From Acidipila sp. EB88 (GTDB taxonomy: Bacteria; Acidobacteriota; Terriglobia; Terriglobales; Acidobacteriaceae): a stretch of DNA of 64,000 nucleotides. Under the pieces are notes generated by a model. It was not told the DNA's origin. It did not search any database and saw only the letters and a list, made by a program, of their open reading frames with translations. The stretch is taken from positions 682,001 through 746,000 of the forward strand of contig NZ_QWEV01000005.1 in the NCBI RefSeq assembly GCF_003858395.1. The letters run 5' to 3'. Below are positions 7,935 through 17,649 of this stretch, piece after piece; the stretch's first letter is position 1; the number at the start of each line of letters is the position of its first letter. The translations under genes and the position numbers were made by a program.

Positions 7935-9353
7935 ATGTGCAATCCCCGTCCCCTTGCCCTGCTGCTCTGCCTGGCCGCGCCGGCCCACGCGCAAAGCACG
8001 CCCCGTCCATGCGTTGAGAGCATGCCTGGCATGACCATGTGCCCGCCATCCGTGGCAAAGCCGGCTGCCGCGCCCACGGCCGGCATGACTGCGAACATGG
8101 CCCCCGGCATGCAGCAGATGATGCAGAACATGGACCCGCACACCTTTCTTGCGGAGATTGAACACCACGCCACCTCCGGCACCTCCGCCGAGCCCAACTC
8201 CACCCCGGTCCCCATGCTCATGGCGATGCATGGCCCATGGATGGGCATGGTGCACGGCAACGTCTTCATCACCGACCTGCAGCAGTCCAGTCCGCGCGGC
8301 GGCGACAAGCTCTTCTCCACTAACTGGCTCATGCCCATGGCGGAGCGCCGCCTCGGCCCCGGCCAGCTCACCCTGCGCGCCATGTTCTCGCTCGAGCCCG
8401 CCACCATCACAGGCCGCCAGTACCCGCTGCTCTTCCAGCAGGGCGAGACCGCCTTCAACAACCCCATCGTCGACGGCCAGCACCCGCACAACTTCTTCAT
8501 GGAGCTCGCCGCCCTCTACGACTGGGAGCTCGGCCCACATACCCTGCTTTCCTTCTACGCCGCGCCCATGGGCGACCCCGCCATTGGTCCCACCGCCTAC
8601 CCCCACCGCGCGTCGGCCCTTGAAGATCCGGTCGGCAGCCTCGGCCACCACCAGGAAGACTCCACCCACATCGCCAACGACGTCGTTACCGTCGGCCTCA
8701 CGCACGGCATCGCCCGGGTGGAGGCGAGCGGCTTCCATGGCCGCGAGCCCAACGAAAACCGCTGGAACCTGCAGGTTGGCGCCGTCGACTCATGGTCCAC
8801 CCGCCTCACCCTGCAGCCCACGCAGAACCTCAGCGGGCAGGTGTCTTACGCGCGCATCGCGAGCCCGGAAGCCCTGTTTCCCACGGAGAACCAGGGACGC
8901 ACCACCGCCTCCATCATGTACAACCAGCCCTTCCACAATGGCAATCTCGCGAGCACGGTGCTGTGGGGCCGCACCCGTTCGCTCGCCGACGACTCCAAGG
9001 AAAACAGCTACCTTTTCGAATCCACCCTGCGCTTCCACACCGCCAACTACGCCTACACCCGCATCGAAAACGCCGGCCGCTCCAATGAACTGCTCAACGG
9101 CCCGCACCCTTTACCGCCCGGGTTCACCGAGCAGCCCATCGGCCACGTGCAGGCCTACACCTTCGGCTACGACCGCGATCTCGACGGTTTTCTCGACCGC
9201 GCCCACCTCGCGCTCCCGCATCTCCGCACCGCACTGGGCGCACAGTTCACCACCTACGGCGTGCCCGGCGTGCTCCGCCCCATCTACGGCACCGACCCCA
9301 TCGGCATTGCGGTGTCGGTGCGCTTCCGGCCCTTCTCGGGCGAGCAGCGTTAA
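7935..9353 (+). CDS. Met/His-rich outer-membrane-type protein, putative metal-associated
   Basis: About 472 residues with a signal peptide (PLALLLCLAAPAHAQ). The mature N-terminus is rich in Met, Cys and Pro (CVESMPGMTMCPP, MAPGMQQMMQNMDPH). The body has short alternating beta-type segments, DGQHPHNFFMELAALYDW, SFYAAPMGDPAIGPTAYPHRASA and GHHQEDSTHIANDVVTVGLTH, and ends in VSVRFRPF like an outer-membrane barrel. Similar proteins occur beside heavy-metal resistance genes in several phyla (family knowledge, not checked). ATG 7935 is preferred over 7929 because GAGG then sits at seven-base spacing. It ends in an unusual triplicated stop repeat. Confidence 0.65.
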   Translation: MCNPRPLALLLCLAAPAHAQSTPRPCVESMPGMTMCPPSVAKPAAAPTAGMTANMAPGMQQMMQNMDPHTFLAEIEHHATSGTSAEPNSTPVPMLMAMHGPWMGMVHGNVFITDLQQSSPRGGDKLFSTNWLMPMAERRLGPGQLTLRAMFSLEPATITGRQYPLLFQQGETAFNNPIVDGQHPHNFFMELAALYDWELGPHTLLSFYAAPMGDPAIGPTAYPHRASALEDPVGSLGHHQEDSTHIANDVVTVGLTHGIARVEASGFHGREPNENRWNLQVGAVDSWSTRLTLQPTQNLSGQVSYARIASPEALFPTENQGRTTASIMYNQPFHNGNLASTVLWGRTRSLADDSKENSYLFESTLRFHTANYAYTRIENAGRSNELLNGPHPLPPGFTEQPIGHVQAYTFGYDRDLDGFLDRAHLALPHLRTALGAQFTTYGVPGVLRPIYGTDPIGIAVSVRFRPFSGEQR

Positions 9354-9373
9354 GCAGCGTTAAGCAGCCTTAA
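9344..9373 (+). repeat. Three 10-bp tandem repeats carrying the stop codon
   Basis: GCAGCGTTAA, GCAGCGTTAA and GCAGCCTTAA follow one another. The first TAA is the stop of the preceding gene. Because the unit is 10 bp, the three TAA codons fall in the three different frames. Confidence 0.85.
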
Positions 9374-9496
9374 GCAACCATGCCCACCAAACATCGACGA
9401 GACACACACCCGCCAACCCTGGTGGGCGCCTCCCACGTTCATCTTCGCCCCCGGGGCGTTCACACCCCTGTAGCACAACCCGTTAGATCATCAGGC

Positions 9497-10741
9497 ATGC
9501 CTTCCGGTCCCCGCACCCGATCCGCCCTCGCGCCCAAGCTCATCATTGGAGCCGCCGCCATCCTCGCCGTCGCCGGAGCCGCTGCCGCCACGATGACCGA
9601 TCCTGCCTCCGCCTTCGTAAGCCTCATGTCCAAAGCCGCGGACCACGCGAAACAGCACCACGACCGCTTCACACCCGCGCTCTCGCCCGAGCAGGCCACC
9701 GTGCTCGGCGAGAACGCGCCGGTGCAGATGCAGCAGATGCGCGCCCTCGGCGTCCTGGTCGTGCCCTGGACGGTGAACGATCCCGCCAGGATGCGCGAGC
9801 TGATCGACAAACACGTCGACGGCCTCATCAGCGACCGGCCTGACCTGCTCATGACCGAGCTGCGTGCGGCACGCGCACGCGCCGCCGGCAACGCCGCGGA
9901 GCTCGCCTACCTCGACCGCTTCGACGCGCAGGCACACCGCGGCGGCCGAGGCCTGCGCCCTGAAAACACTCTGCCCTCCTTCGAATCCGGCATGGACCAG
10001 GGCATCACCACGCTCGAGACAGACACCGGCGTCACCACCGATCACCAGTCGCTGATCTGGCACGACCAGTTCCTGAATCCGCAGAGCTGCCGCCGCGCCG
10101 ACGGCCAGCCCTACACGCTCGAGAATCGTCAGTACATCCGCGACATCTCCATGCCGGACGCACAGCAGACATTCATCTGCGACAAGCTCCACTTCGGCGC
10201 GGACCAGAAAAACGACCTTGCCCTCTCGCCAGTCGCCGTCGCTTTCGCCGCGCACGAGAAGCTGCCGAGTCCCTACGCGCCCACCAATGCTGCGCAGCTC
10301 TTCCGCTTCGCGCGCTTCTATGCGGAGTATTACCGCACCGGCGCGGGTCGCAACACGCCCGATGCCGCCGCCCGCGCCCACACCGGCGAGCACGTGCACT
10401 TCAATCTCGAGACCAAGATCGTACCCGCCGGTGTGACCGAGGCCGGCCTCGCCGCGCTCGCCACCGGGCAATCGCTCGATGCGGTCCGCGCCTCCGGCAA
10501 GATGCCCGCCGGCGCGTTCGACGAGAACCACACCGTCGCTCCCGAACTCTTTGTCAGCACGCTCGCCGGCGCCATCCAGGCCAACCACATGGAGGCGCGT
10601 GCCGACGTGCAGAGCTTCGACTTCCGCACGCTGTTGCTGATCCAGGAGCAGTACCCCGCAATCCGCACCTACTACCTGACCGGTCCACCCGCAACTCTGG
10701 GCAGCGACCTGCTGCCGCCCACGCTGCGCGCAACGCAGTAA
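9497..10741 (+). CDS. Glycerophosphodiester phosphodiesterase with permuted segment order
   Basis: A 414-residue exported enzyme that should cleave glycerophosphodiesters to glycerol-3-phosphate and an alcohol. An N-terminal signal or anchor covers residues 8-32. Residues 60-120 contain VLVVPWTVNDPARMRELIDK and HVDGLISDRPDLL, which in ordinary GDPDs form the last strand and helix. The catalytic start follows at residues 147-190: HRGGRGLRPENT, then ETDTG (Glu174, Asp176) and WHD (His189). FNLETK supplies another acidic ligand. The protein then ends shortly after VQSFDFRTLLLIQEQYPAIR, without a second WTVN block. This order suggests circular permutation. The ATG at 9497 is chosen at the signal sequence; a longer frame from 9380 is possible. 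Confidence 0.8.
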   Translation: MPSGPRTRSALAPKLIIGAAAILAVAGAAAATMTDPASAFVSLMSKAADHAKQHHDRFTPALSPEQATVLGENAPVQMQQMRALGVLVVPWTVNDPARMRELIDKHVDGLISDRPDLLMTELRAARARAAGNAAELAYLDRFDAQAHRGGRGLRPENTLPSFESGMDQGITTLETDTGVTTDHQSLIWHDQFLNPQSCRRADGQPYTLENRQYIRDISMPDAQQTFICDKLHFGADQKNDLALSPVAVAFAAHEKLPSPYAPTNAAQLFRFARFYAEYYRTGAGRNTPDAAARAHTGEHVHFNLETKIVPAGVTEAGLAALATGQSLDAVRASGKMPAGAFDENHTVAPELFVSTLAGAIQANHMEARADVQSFDFRTLLLIQEQYPAIRTYYLTGPPATLGSDLLPPTLRATQ

Positions 10742-11086
10742 GCACCAAATCACAAACTGCAGGTGCCGCGCGGACGAGATCCCCGCAGCAAAAGCAAAAC
10801 ACACGCAGCGAAAACAAAAGCAGCAGGATGGCACCCCGCAGTCACCGCCATCCTGCTGCCCCCAAGCGCAACTTTGTTTTCTCTGCACCGCATCCTGCTG
10901 TTGTTGCGTATGTCACAGCATGGGTTACATACCCGCAGTAGCCAGCACTCCCTCCCGCCCGCGCACGCACTCCATGCATACCTCCGACGCCGAACGCACC
11001 CGCCTCCACGGCGAGCGCCGCGTGCAAGTCACAGCCACAAGTCCGCATCGTCTCACCTCCTTGGTTCAGTGCTCTTCCCTGCTACC
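10742..11086. other. Intergenic region with one hairpin
   Basis: About 345 bases between two co-oriented genes. Apart from the hairpin at 10820-10859 and an A-rich stretch before it, I see no gene or clear promoter. Confidence 0.5.
10820..10859 (+). terminator. Hairpin after the glycerophosphodiesterase gene
   Basis: GCAGCAGGATGGC (10820-10832) and GCCATCCTGCTGC (10847-10859) pair perfectly over 13 bp around a 14-base loop. The T-rich stretch CTTTGTTTTC begins about 12 bases later. Confidence 0.6.
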
Positions 11087-12445
11087 ATGGCCCAAAGTTT
11101 CTCTCTCCTCGTAAGGACCGCCACCTTGCCCATCCGCTTTGCTCAAGCCCTTGTTGCTTCCGCCCTGCTTCTGCTCGCCGGCTCCACGCTTCACGCACAG
11201 TCCGCCCCCGCCGCGCCGCCGCACACGCAGGCCGTACTCGCGGGCAGGCTCATTGACGTCCGCACCGGCCAGATCACCACCCGCGCGTACATCGTTCTCA
11301 ACGACGAGCGCATTGTTTCCGTCTCCACCAACGCGCCCGCCGCCGGCGTGCCCATCACCGACCTGAGCCGCTACACGCTCGTCCCCGGGCTCATCGACGC
11401 GCACGCGCACATTCTCTCCGACCCCACCACGCAGTCCTCCGCGTCCTACCTGCTCACCTCCGCACCGCAGGCCACCATACGCGGTGTCGCCAACCTGCAG
11501 CTATGGAGCAAGCACGGCTTCACCGTGGTGCGCGATGCCTGCGAGTCTTACCCGTCCTATCCGCAGTTCGCGCTGCGCGAAGGCGTGCAGAAGAAACTCA
11601 TCTCCGGCCCGCGCATCCTCGCCGCCGGCTCCTGCGTCTCGCTCACCGGCGGCCATGGCGACTCCGACCGCCTCTCGCCCGATAAGCCCAGCCTCGACCA
11701 GCCGAACCAGGTCGACACCGTCGACGACGTGAGTCGCATCGTGCGCCGCGACATCAAGTACGGCGCCGACTGGATCAAGCTCATGGCTACCGGCGGCGTC
11801 ATGGATCCCATCAGCGACTACCGCGTGCAGGAGCTCAGCGACGAGCAGATGGCCCGCGCCGTCCAAGAAGCGCACCGCGCCGGCCGCAAGGTCATGGCGC
11901 ATGCCGAGGGCACGCTCGGCATCAAGGCCGCGGTCATGGCGGGCGTCGACTCGATCGAACACGGCACCCTGCTCGACGACGAAGGCGCCATGATGATGGC
12001 GCAGCGCGGCACCTGGCTCGTGCCCACCCTTTACTGCTTCCAGCACGACATCGAAACCGGCCTCTCCAAGGGACGCGAGCCCGCCAGCATGGCCAAGGGC
12101 ATCGCCATCGTCAAGGAGCAGGGCCCGGCCTTTCAGCGCGCGCTCAAGTACCACCTCAAGATCGCCTACGGCGTCGACGATGCCGACATCGACGAGTCCG
12201 TTTCGAAGGAGTTTGGTGCCCTCGTGCGCGGCGGCATGACGCCCCTGCAGGCCCTGCAGGCAGCCACCATCAACGGCGCACTCCTGCTCTCGCTCGACCA
12301 CGACCTCGGCGCCATCGAGCCCGGCAAGTACGCCGACCTCGTCGCCGTCCCCGGCAACCCGCTCGACGACATCACCGCCATGGAACACGTCGCCTGGGTC
12401 ATGCAGGCCGGCACCGTGCTCAAGCCCCTTACCCCCAACCCGTAG
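11087..12445 (+). CDS. Secreted amidohydrolase family protein (imidazolonepropionase-like)
   Basis: A 452-residue metal-dependent hydrolase with a signal peptide ending near STLHAQ. The metal sites are LIDAHAHIL (His-x-His), KLMATGGV (carbamylated Lys region), MAHAEGT and SIEHGTLLDDE, and the C-terminal composite barrel strand reads PGKYADLVAVPGNPLDDI. This is the pattern of the amidohydrolase group that includes imidazolonepropionase-like and Xaa-Pro-dipeptide hydrolases. The exported copy probably acts on peptides or other amides outside the cytoplasm; the substrate is not evident. ATG 11087 has no good ribosome site; a TTG at about 11127, preceded by AAGGA, is an alternative. Confidence 0.85.
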   Translation: MAQSFSLLVRTATLPIRFAQALVASALLLLAGSTLHAQSAPAAPPHTQAVLAGRLIDVRTGQITTRAYIVLNDERIVSVSTNAPAAGVPITDLSRYTLVPGLIDAHAHILSDPTTQSSASYLLTSAPQATIRGVANLQLWSKHGFTVVRDACESYPSYPQFALREGVQKKLISGPRILAAGSCVSLTGGHGDSDRLSPDKPSLDQPNQVDTVDDVSRIVRRDIKYGADWIKLMATGGVMDPISDYRVQELSDEQMARAVQEAHRAGRKVMAHAEGTLGIKAAVMAGVDSIEHGTLLDDEGAMMMAQRGTWLVPTLYCFQHDIETGLSKGREPASMAKGIAIVKEQGPAFQRALKYHLKIAYGVDDADIDESVSKEFGALVRGGMTPLQALQAATINGALLLSLDHDLGAIEPGKYADLVAVPGNPLDDITAMEHVAWVMQAGTVLKPLTPNP

Positions 12446-12463
12446 CGCTTCGCCGCGTGCAAC

Positions 12464-12495
12464 AAAAAGCCCCGCGACTAAGTCGCGGGGCTTTT
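12464..12495. terminator. Bidirectional rho-independent terminator
   Basis: AAAAAGCCCCGCGACT and AGTCGCGGGGCTTTT form a near-perfect stem with A and T runs on both sides. It lies between the convergent amidohydrolase and TonB-dependent receptor genes. Confidence 0.92.
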
Positions 12496-12520
12496 ACCTT
12501 GCTACGCCAACGCTCTTGTC

Positions 12521-15500
12521 TTAAAAATCCACGCGCAGCGAGAACTGCTGCACACGCGGCCGGTTCAGCACCGCGCTGTACTTGCCAAGGCTCCCCGACG
12601 TCAACTGCGTCCCAAGCGAAGTGTTCGGGTTCGTGTCGAAGCGCACCGAGTTGGTCGAGTTAAAGGTCTCCCAAGAGCCGCGCAGGTGCGACTCACGGTA
12701 AAGATGCCAGGTCTTCGACAGGCTCGCATCGATCTCGAAGAAGCCGTCTCCACGAAACACGTTGCGGTCGCCCGCTTCGCCCGGGTAAGGCAGCCGCATG
12801 GGCCCGTTGGACGAGCGCACTCCGGCATTGATCGCGTCCGGATCCGCAAACACCTGCGGCGTTCCGTTCGAGTCAAGGTGCTTATGCAGCGGCACCTTGC
12901 CGTTGCGCACACCAAACGCCGGGAACTCCCAGTCCGTCGTATACCCAGGCTCGTTCACCGAGAAAGGCAGACCACTCGACCAGCGGCCCAGGCTCGCAAA
13001 CTGGTACCCGCCCAGCACCGCATCCTCCAGCCGGTTCATGCCGCTGCCATACTTCTGGCCGCGCCCAAACGGCAGCAGGTACACCGTGTCGTACGAGATC
13101 AGGTGGCGCGTATCGAAGTCCGAGTCTGCACGGTTCAGCGACTGCCTCCACGTGCTCTCAATCACGCTGAACGAACCATTGCTCGACAGCGCCCCGCCGC
13201 GCTCCGCGTCCGAACCCATGTCAATCGACTTCGAAAACGTGTAGTTGAAGTCGTACTGCAGCCCATGCGCCATCGGGTGGCGCACAATCACTTGCGCTGC
13301 GTTGTAGTAGCTCATGCCGATGCTCGCCACCGCGTTCAACGTCGAGAACTGCGACTGGAAGTAGCGCGTGCCATTCGGACAGCCGTAGTAGCAGTAAAAA
13401 TCAAGGTCGGCCAGCGACGTGGTTTCTCCGTACGTGTAGCGGTACGGAGCCCACTCGTTCGTATAGATAAACTGTGTCGCGCTTTGGCCCGGCGTCGCCA
13501 GGTAGTTGAACATGTGTTCGAAGTACGGGATCGCCGCAACCTGCGCGTTCGGATCGCCCCCGTTCGCATCCACCGCCTTGGACAATGCGGTGCCCGCGCC
13601 GAAGTAGTCGCCACCACCCTGCGGATCCACAAGGTCGACTGGCTGCGTCAGGTCCAACTGCTGCAGCAGGTGCCGTCCCAGCCGTCCGATGTAGTCCAGC
13701 TCAACCGTCATGCCGCCCGGCACCTGCCGCTGCACCGAAGCATCCATCACCTCGGAGTACGGCGTTTTCAGCCGGTTGTCGATACCCTCCGTGATCAGGA
13801 ACGCCTGATTGGAAGGCGTGAACGGGAAGCTGATGGGATTGCCCGGCGAAGGACCGGTATTGATTGCAGGCAGCGCACCTCTACCCGTGAAGCGCGGTGC
13901 GCTCTCTGTACCGTATGTGCCCGCTGGGTTCGTAAAGGAGTTGCTCAAACCGAACGAACCCTCCTGGCTGAAGGTATTCACCACACTCTGCCCATAGTGG
14001 TCGAAGTACAAGCCAAAGCCTGCACGCATCGTCGTCTTCGCATCCGGCGCATACGCCACGGAGAGTCGCGGCGCAAAGTTCAGCTTCTGCTTCGGCCAGT
14101 AGCCGGGCTGGTGGTTCGCCTTGCCATTCGGCACAAACGAGAGCAGCGGCTCGTACACCTGGCCTGACTGCGCTGCAATCTCGCGCTGCTTGTACCAGGC
14201 ATCCGTGTCGATCGTCGGCGCGACCTGCTGCCCGTTTACCTCGTACGGCGTCTGCAGAATCGTGTGGCGAATCCCGTACGTCAGTGTCAGCTTCGGCGTC
14301 GCCCGCCAAGTATCTTCGAGGTAGTACTCAAACTCGTTGGTGCGGTACGAGCGGTCGATAAACGCTCCCTGTCCCAGCAGCGCTCCACCGGTACCGCCGC
14401 CGGTCACGTTGTAGTTGTACACACTGGTCAGCTGCGGCACCGTGCCCACCAGGTTGGCATACGCCACCAGGAACGAGTTCGAGAAGCCGTCGGAAACAGC
14501 CGGTACCCCGCCCCCAGCGTGCTCGGGTCCGGCTCGTTGTTGAGCCAGTACGGGTTCGAGCTCGCATTATCGAACGAGTTCGCATCGGTCGAACTGTTGT
14601 TCGTGATCCTGCGCCAGTTGCCGCCGAACTGCAGCGTGTGGCTGCCCTTGCTCCAGCTCAGGTTGTCCACGATGTTGTGCACCGGCACGTTCACGATCGT
14701 GGTGCGTGTTTCTGCGGTAAGCGACGTCAGGAAGCGGAAGTCCACATAGTTGCCGTCGCCAACACCGCTGTGCCCATACCCCTGCCGGACATATCCATAC
14801 CGCAGGTCGTTCACCACGTTCGCGGTCGGTGTCCACGAGTAGCCTGCGGCAATGCCCTTGGTGTTGTCGTCGATGTTGTACGAAGCCGGTTGACCCGGGA
14901 ACTGCTCTGCGCCCGCGGTCAGGTCCTTCTGCAGGTTGCCGCGCACAAAGAAGCGCGACCGGTCGTTCATCGCGTAGTCAACCTTCAGGATCGTCGTGTT
15001 CAGCGTCGCCGGCGCGGGCGACGAAAACGTGTACGCACCCGTGTTGTACCCATCGCCCGTATTGAAGCTCGTGTTCAGCGGAAACTGGCTGAAGTACGAC
15101 AGCACGTTCGGGTCGGCTCCCGGCCCCCACGGGCATACGGCGTTCGCGGTACAGCCCGCGTCCAGCGCTGCCAGCTGATTCGGCGTCAACGTGGTGGTGC
15201 CGCCGTTTGCATCGGCATACACCAGGTTGCCCGCGCGGTAGCTCGCGGTCGGCACCGTCTGCGTGGTCACCAGGTTCTCGGCCGTGCGCTGGCCCTCGTA
15301 GTTGAAGAAGAAGAACAGGCGGTCCTTCTTGATCGGTCCGCCCACGGTGCCGCCAAACGTGTTGCGCAGCAGCTTGCTGGCTACGTTGGGCTGCCCGTTT
15401 TCAATCTCGGCCTGCTTGTAAAACCAGTCGTTGGCTGCCGTCAGCGGCGGCCGGTAGTACTCGTACGCAGAACCATGGAACACGTTCGTGCCCGACTTCG

Positions 15501-16242
15501 TCACCAGGCTCACCTGCGCGCCCGACGACCGGCCCTGGTCCGCCGTGCTGTTCGCTGTGGTCACGCGAAACTCCTCGGTTGAGTCCTGCGTCGAGCGCAA
15601 CACTCCCGTAAACGCGTAACCGTTCACCTGGTCGTTGTCATCAATGCCGTCCAGCGTCACGTTGCCCTGGTCCGACCGCGCGCCGGCCACCGCGCCACTC
15701 CGGCTGTCCGTGTCCTGGCTCACGTTGCGCCCCAGGTACAGCACGCCTGGCTGTACGCTCAACAGGTCCGGCACATTGCGGCCTTCAGTCGGTACCGCCT
15801 GGATGAACTGGTTGTTCATGGCGTTGCCGATGCTGGCGTCCGTCGCGTTCAGGGTCTGCGCTTCCGCGCTGACGTTCACGTTCTCCTGCGAGGCCGTCAC
15901 GCCCAGCGCCACGTCAATCGTTGCCGGCTGCGATACCAGAAGCTCCGCCTTGCGATCGCTCTCGGCAAACCCCTGCGCCGTGATCTTCACCATGTAGGTG
16001 CCCGGCGCAAGCTGCGCAAACTGGTAGCGACCCTGGCCGTCCGTCGTCGCGGTTGTGGACGCGCCGGAGCCCGGGTTCAGCAGCACCACCGATGCCCCGG
16101 GCACAATCGCGCCCGTGCCATCGGTGACCGTACCGCGTAGTGAGGTGGTGCTTACCTGTGCCAGCAACATACAAGCCGGGATACAGAAAAGTGTACCGGC
16201 GGAGACAAGGCTCAGGGATCTACGACGTGCGGAGTAGGACAT
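12521..16242 (-). pseudogene. Oar-like TonB-dependent receptor, interrupted by a -1 frameshift
   Basis: This would be a receptor of about 1240 residues: a signal peptide (ending near CMLLAQ), a carboxypeptidase-regulatory-like domain (SLRGTVTDGTGAIVPGASVV, GRYQFAQLAPGTYMVKI), a plug region and a long beta-barrel ending FSLRVDF. It is split into two frames. The upstream frame (to 14428) reads correctly to DPSTLGAG and then becomes nonsense; the downstream frame resumes with PAVSDGFSNSFLVAYANLVG. The switch falls in CCCCGCCCCC (14506-14515), and one extra G on the coding strand restores LGGGVPAVSDGF. It could be a sequencing error, slippage-based switching or a recent mutation. Start 16242 is chosen at the signal peptide with GAGG upstream. 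The substrate is unknown; relatives import or bind large carbohydrates and other ligands. Confidence 0.85.
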
Positions 16243-16613
16243 CTGACCTCGGGAGGAAGAAGGGTGATGCCGGGGCATCCCAATTTCAATCTGTCTCAGG
16301 GCTCGTCCGGGATGGCCGTTCCCAAAGAAGGAAGGAAAAGCCATCCTGACACGGGTCGCCCCGGCCCTCAAAGAAAATTCTGCTCGCCTTCTGATTCCAA
16401 CAGGCACAGAGGCCGATATGGCTTCCATGGACGACCACATCGGCGCAATCGGCGGAGCGGATCATCCGGCGGTACCGAACGTGCGGATAAAAAGTAACTA
16501 ACTCCGCAGACAAGCGGCCCTATCTGCCGGTAACTTTGGTGGTACACCGCGAGCATCTGGGCTCCACCGATGCAGCCATCGGCGCGTCTCAGCATACGAG
16601 GACAGAGGGTTCA
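16243..16613. other. Divergent intergenic region, about 370 bases
   Basis: This lies between the divergent receptor gene and the outer-membrane protein gene. It holds the promoters for both presumably, but I see no convincing gene, repeat or promoter pair. Confidence 0.5.
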
Positions 16614-17237
16614 ATGAAGTGGTTTCAAAGGGTTCTTAGCACTCGGGTTCTGCCTTCCCTGCAGACCAGCCTGCTTTTCTTCGGCTACCTGTTCGCTCAC
16701 TCGGCCCAGGCACAGGTGGCGCCTCCGGTCACCAAGCCGTTGCAACTCGCGGTATTTGCCACCGGCACCGGCACCTGGACCAACTTCGCGGCTGGGCGCA
16801 ACCTCGGCATCACCGCGGGTGCTGACCTGATCCTGCACAACTACTGGGGCTTCCGTCCCGCGCTTGAAATCCGTGGCACCTATCCGTTCCACGCAGGCGG
16901 GCGCGACGGCCAGGAGGACTTCCTGCTGGGTGTCCGCGTTGAACACGAATATCGCCGGCTGCACCCCTACGTCAACTTCCTCGTGGGCGGTGGCTCCATC
17001 GGCTACAAAAACGGGGGATACCCCTACGACGACTTCATCTACCTGTCTTCCACGTCCACGGTCTACTCTCCGGGCGTTGGTGTTGACTACGACGTGCGAC
17101 ACGGCTGGGGCGTCAAAGCTGACTTCCAGTACCAGCACTGGGATACGCCCATCCCCGCGTACGCCGTGATCCATCCCCGCGTCCTTTCCGTGGGCGTGGT
17201 CTATACCTTCGGATCGCACAAGTACTATCACGACTAA
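16614..17237 (+). CDS. Outer membrane beta-barrel protein
   Basis: This 207-residue protein has a signal peptide (LQTSLLFFGYLFAHSAQAQ) and an OmpA-like eight-strand barrel pattern: LQLAVFATGTGTW, GITAGADLILHNYWGFRPAL, EDFLLGVRVEHEYRRLHPYV, NFLVGGGSIGY, YSPGVGVDYDVRHGWGVKAD and LSVGVVYTFG near the end. AGAGGG is placed five bases before the ATG. It stands alone between a divergent TonB-dependent receptor and a long gap. It probably sits in the outer membrane; no specific function is indicated. Confidence 0.75.
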   Translation: MKWFQRVLSTRVLPSLQTSLLFFGYLFAHSAQAQVAPPVTKPLQLAVFATGTGTWTNFAAGRNLGITAGADLILHNYWGFRPALEIRGTYPFHAGGRDGQEDFLLGVRVEHEYRRLHPYVNFLVGGGSIGYKNGGYPYDDFIYLSSTSTVYSPGVGVDYDVRHGWGVKADFQYQHWDTPIPAYAVIHPRVLSVGVVYTFGSHKYYHD

Positions 17238-17649
17238 TCAGCCCCACGCGCCTCGACTGCCGGCCGGAGCCCCACACCGGGCTCTGCTGCCAGGCGGCAG
17301 GCCGTCCGGGCTTTCCCGCCCGCAGGCGTAGGTCCACCTCCTTCCGCAAACCTCGTTTGAGGCTCATCAACCAGGAACGCCGGGCATAGTGCTCTTGCGC
17401 AGCCAGAACCCGGCACTGCAGGTACATTGGAAACAGCAGTGTCTTCGGCGCCTCGATCAGCAGCATCGCACACGCCGGGCGGCGCTCTACCTTGGCGAAA
17501 GAAGGCCGGACGAACCAGATGCGTGTTGTTCGTGAAATTGAGGCAGGCACCATCCGCCGCATGTGCCTCGGCCGTCACCTCGCTTGAACGGCGTAGCGCA
17601 CCGCTCCCGGCAAACGACCCGAAGCATCCAGCAGCGAGTCACCCTGCTC
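17238..17649. other. Intergenic region, about 410 bases
   Basis: A minus-strand open frame (about 17113-17562) contains a protein-like stretch (APKTLLFPMYLQCRVLAAQE), but it overlaps the 3' end of the barrel gene, has no ribosome site and matches nothing I recognise. No other structure is evident. Confidence 0.35.

Noticed and set aside
7569-8738. Long minus-strand open frame (about 390 codons) antisense to the Met/His-rich protein gene
   Set aside because: Gly/Val/Ala-rich low-information sequence, no ribosome site, and the plus strand has a signal peptide and coherent protein.
9491-10888. Minus-strand open frame of 465 codons opposite the glycerophosphodiesterase gene
   Set aside because: The GDPD motifs are unambiguous on the plus strand; the antisense frame is a GC-bias artefact.
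12686-14167. Plus-strand open frame of 493 codons opposite the TonB-dependent receptor
   Set aside because: Arg/Val/His-rich shadow of the receptor; no start signal or domain.
17113-17562. Minus-strand frame with a protein-like stretch (APKTLLFPMYLQCRVLAAQE)
   Set aside because: Overlaps the 3' end of the barrel gene, no ribosome site, no family; kept only as a remark under the intergenic region.
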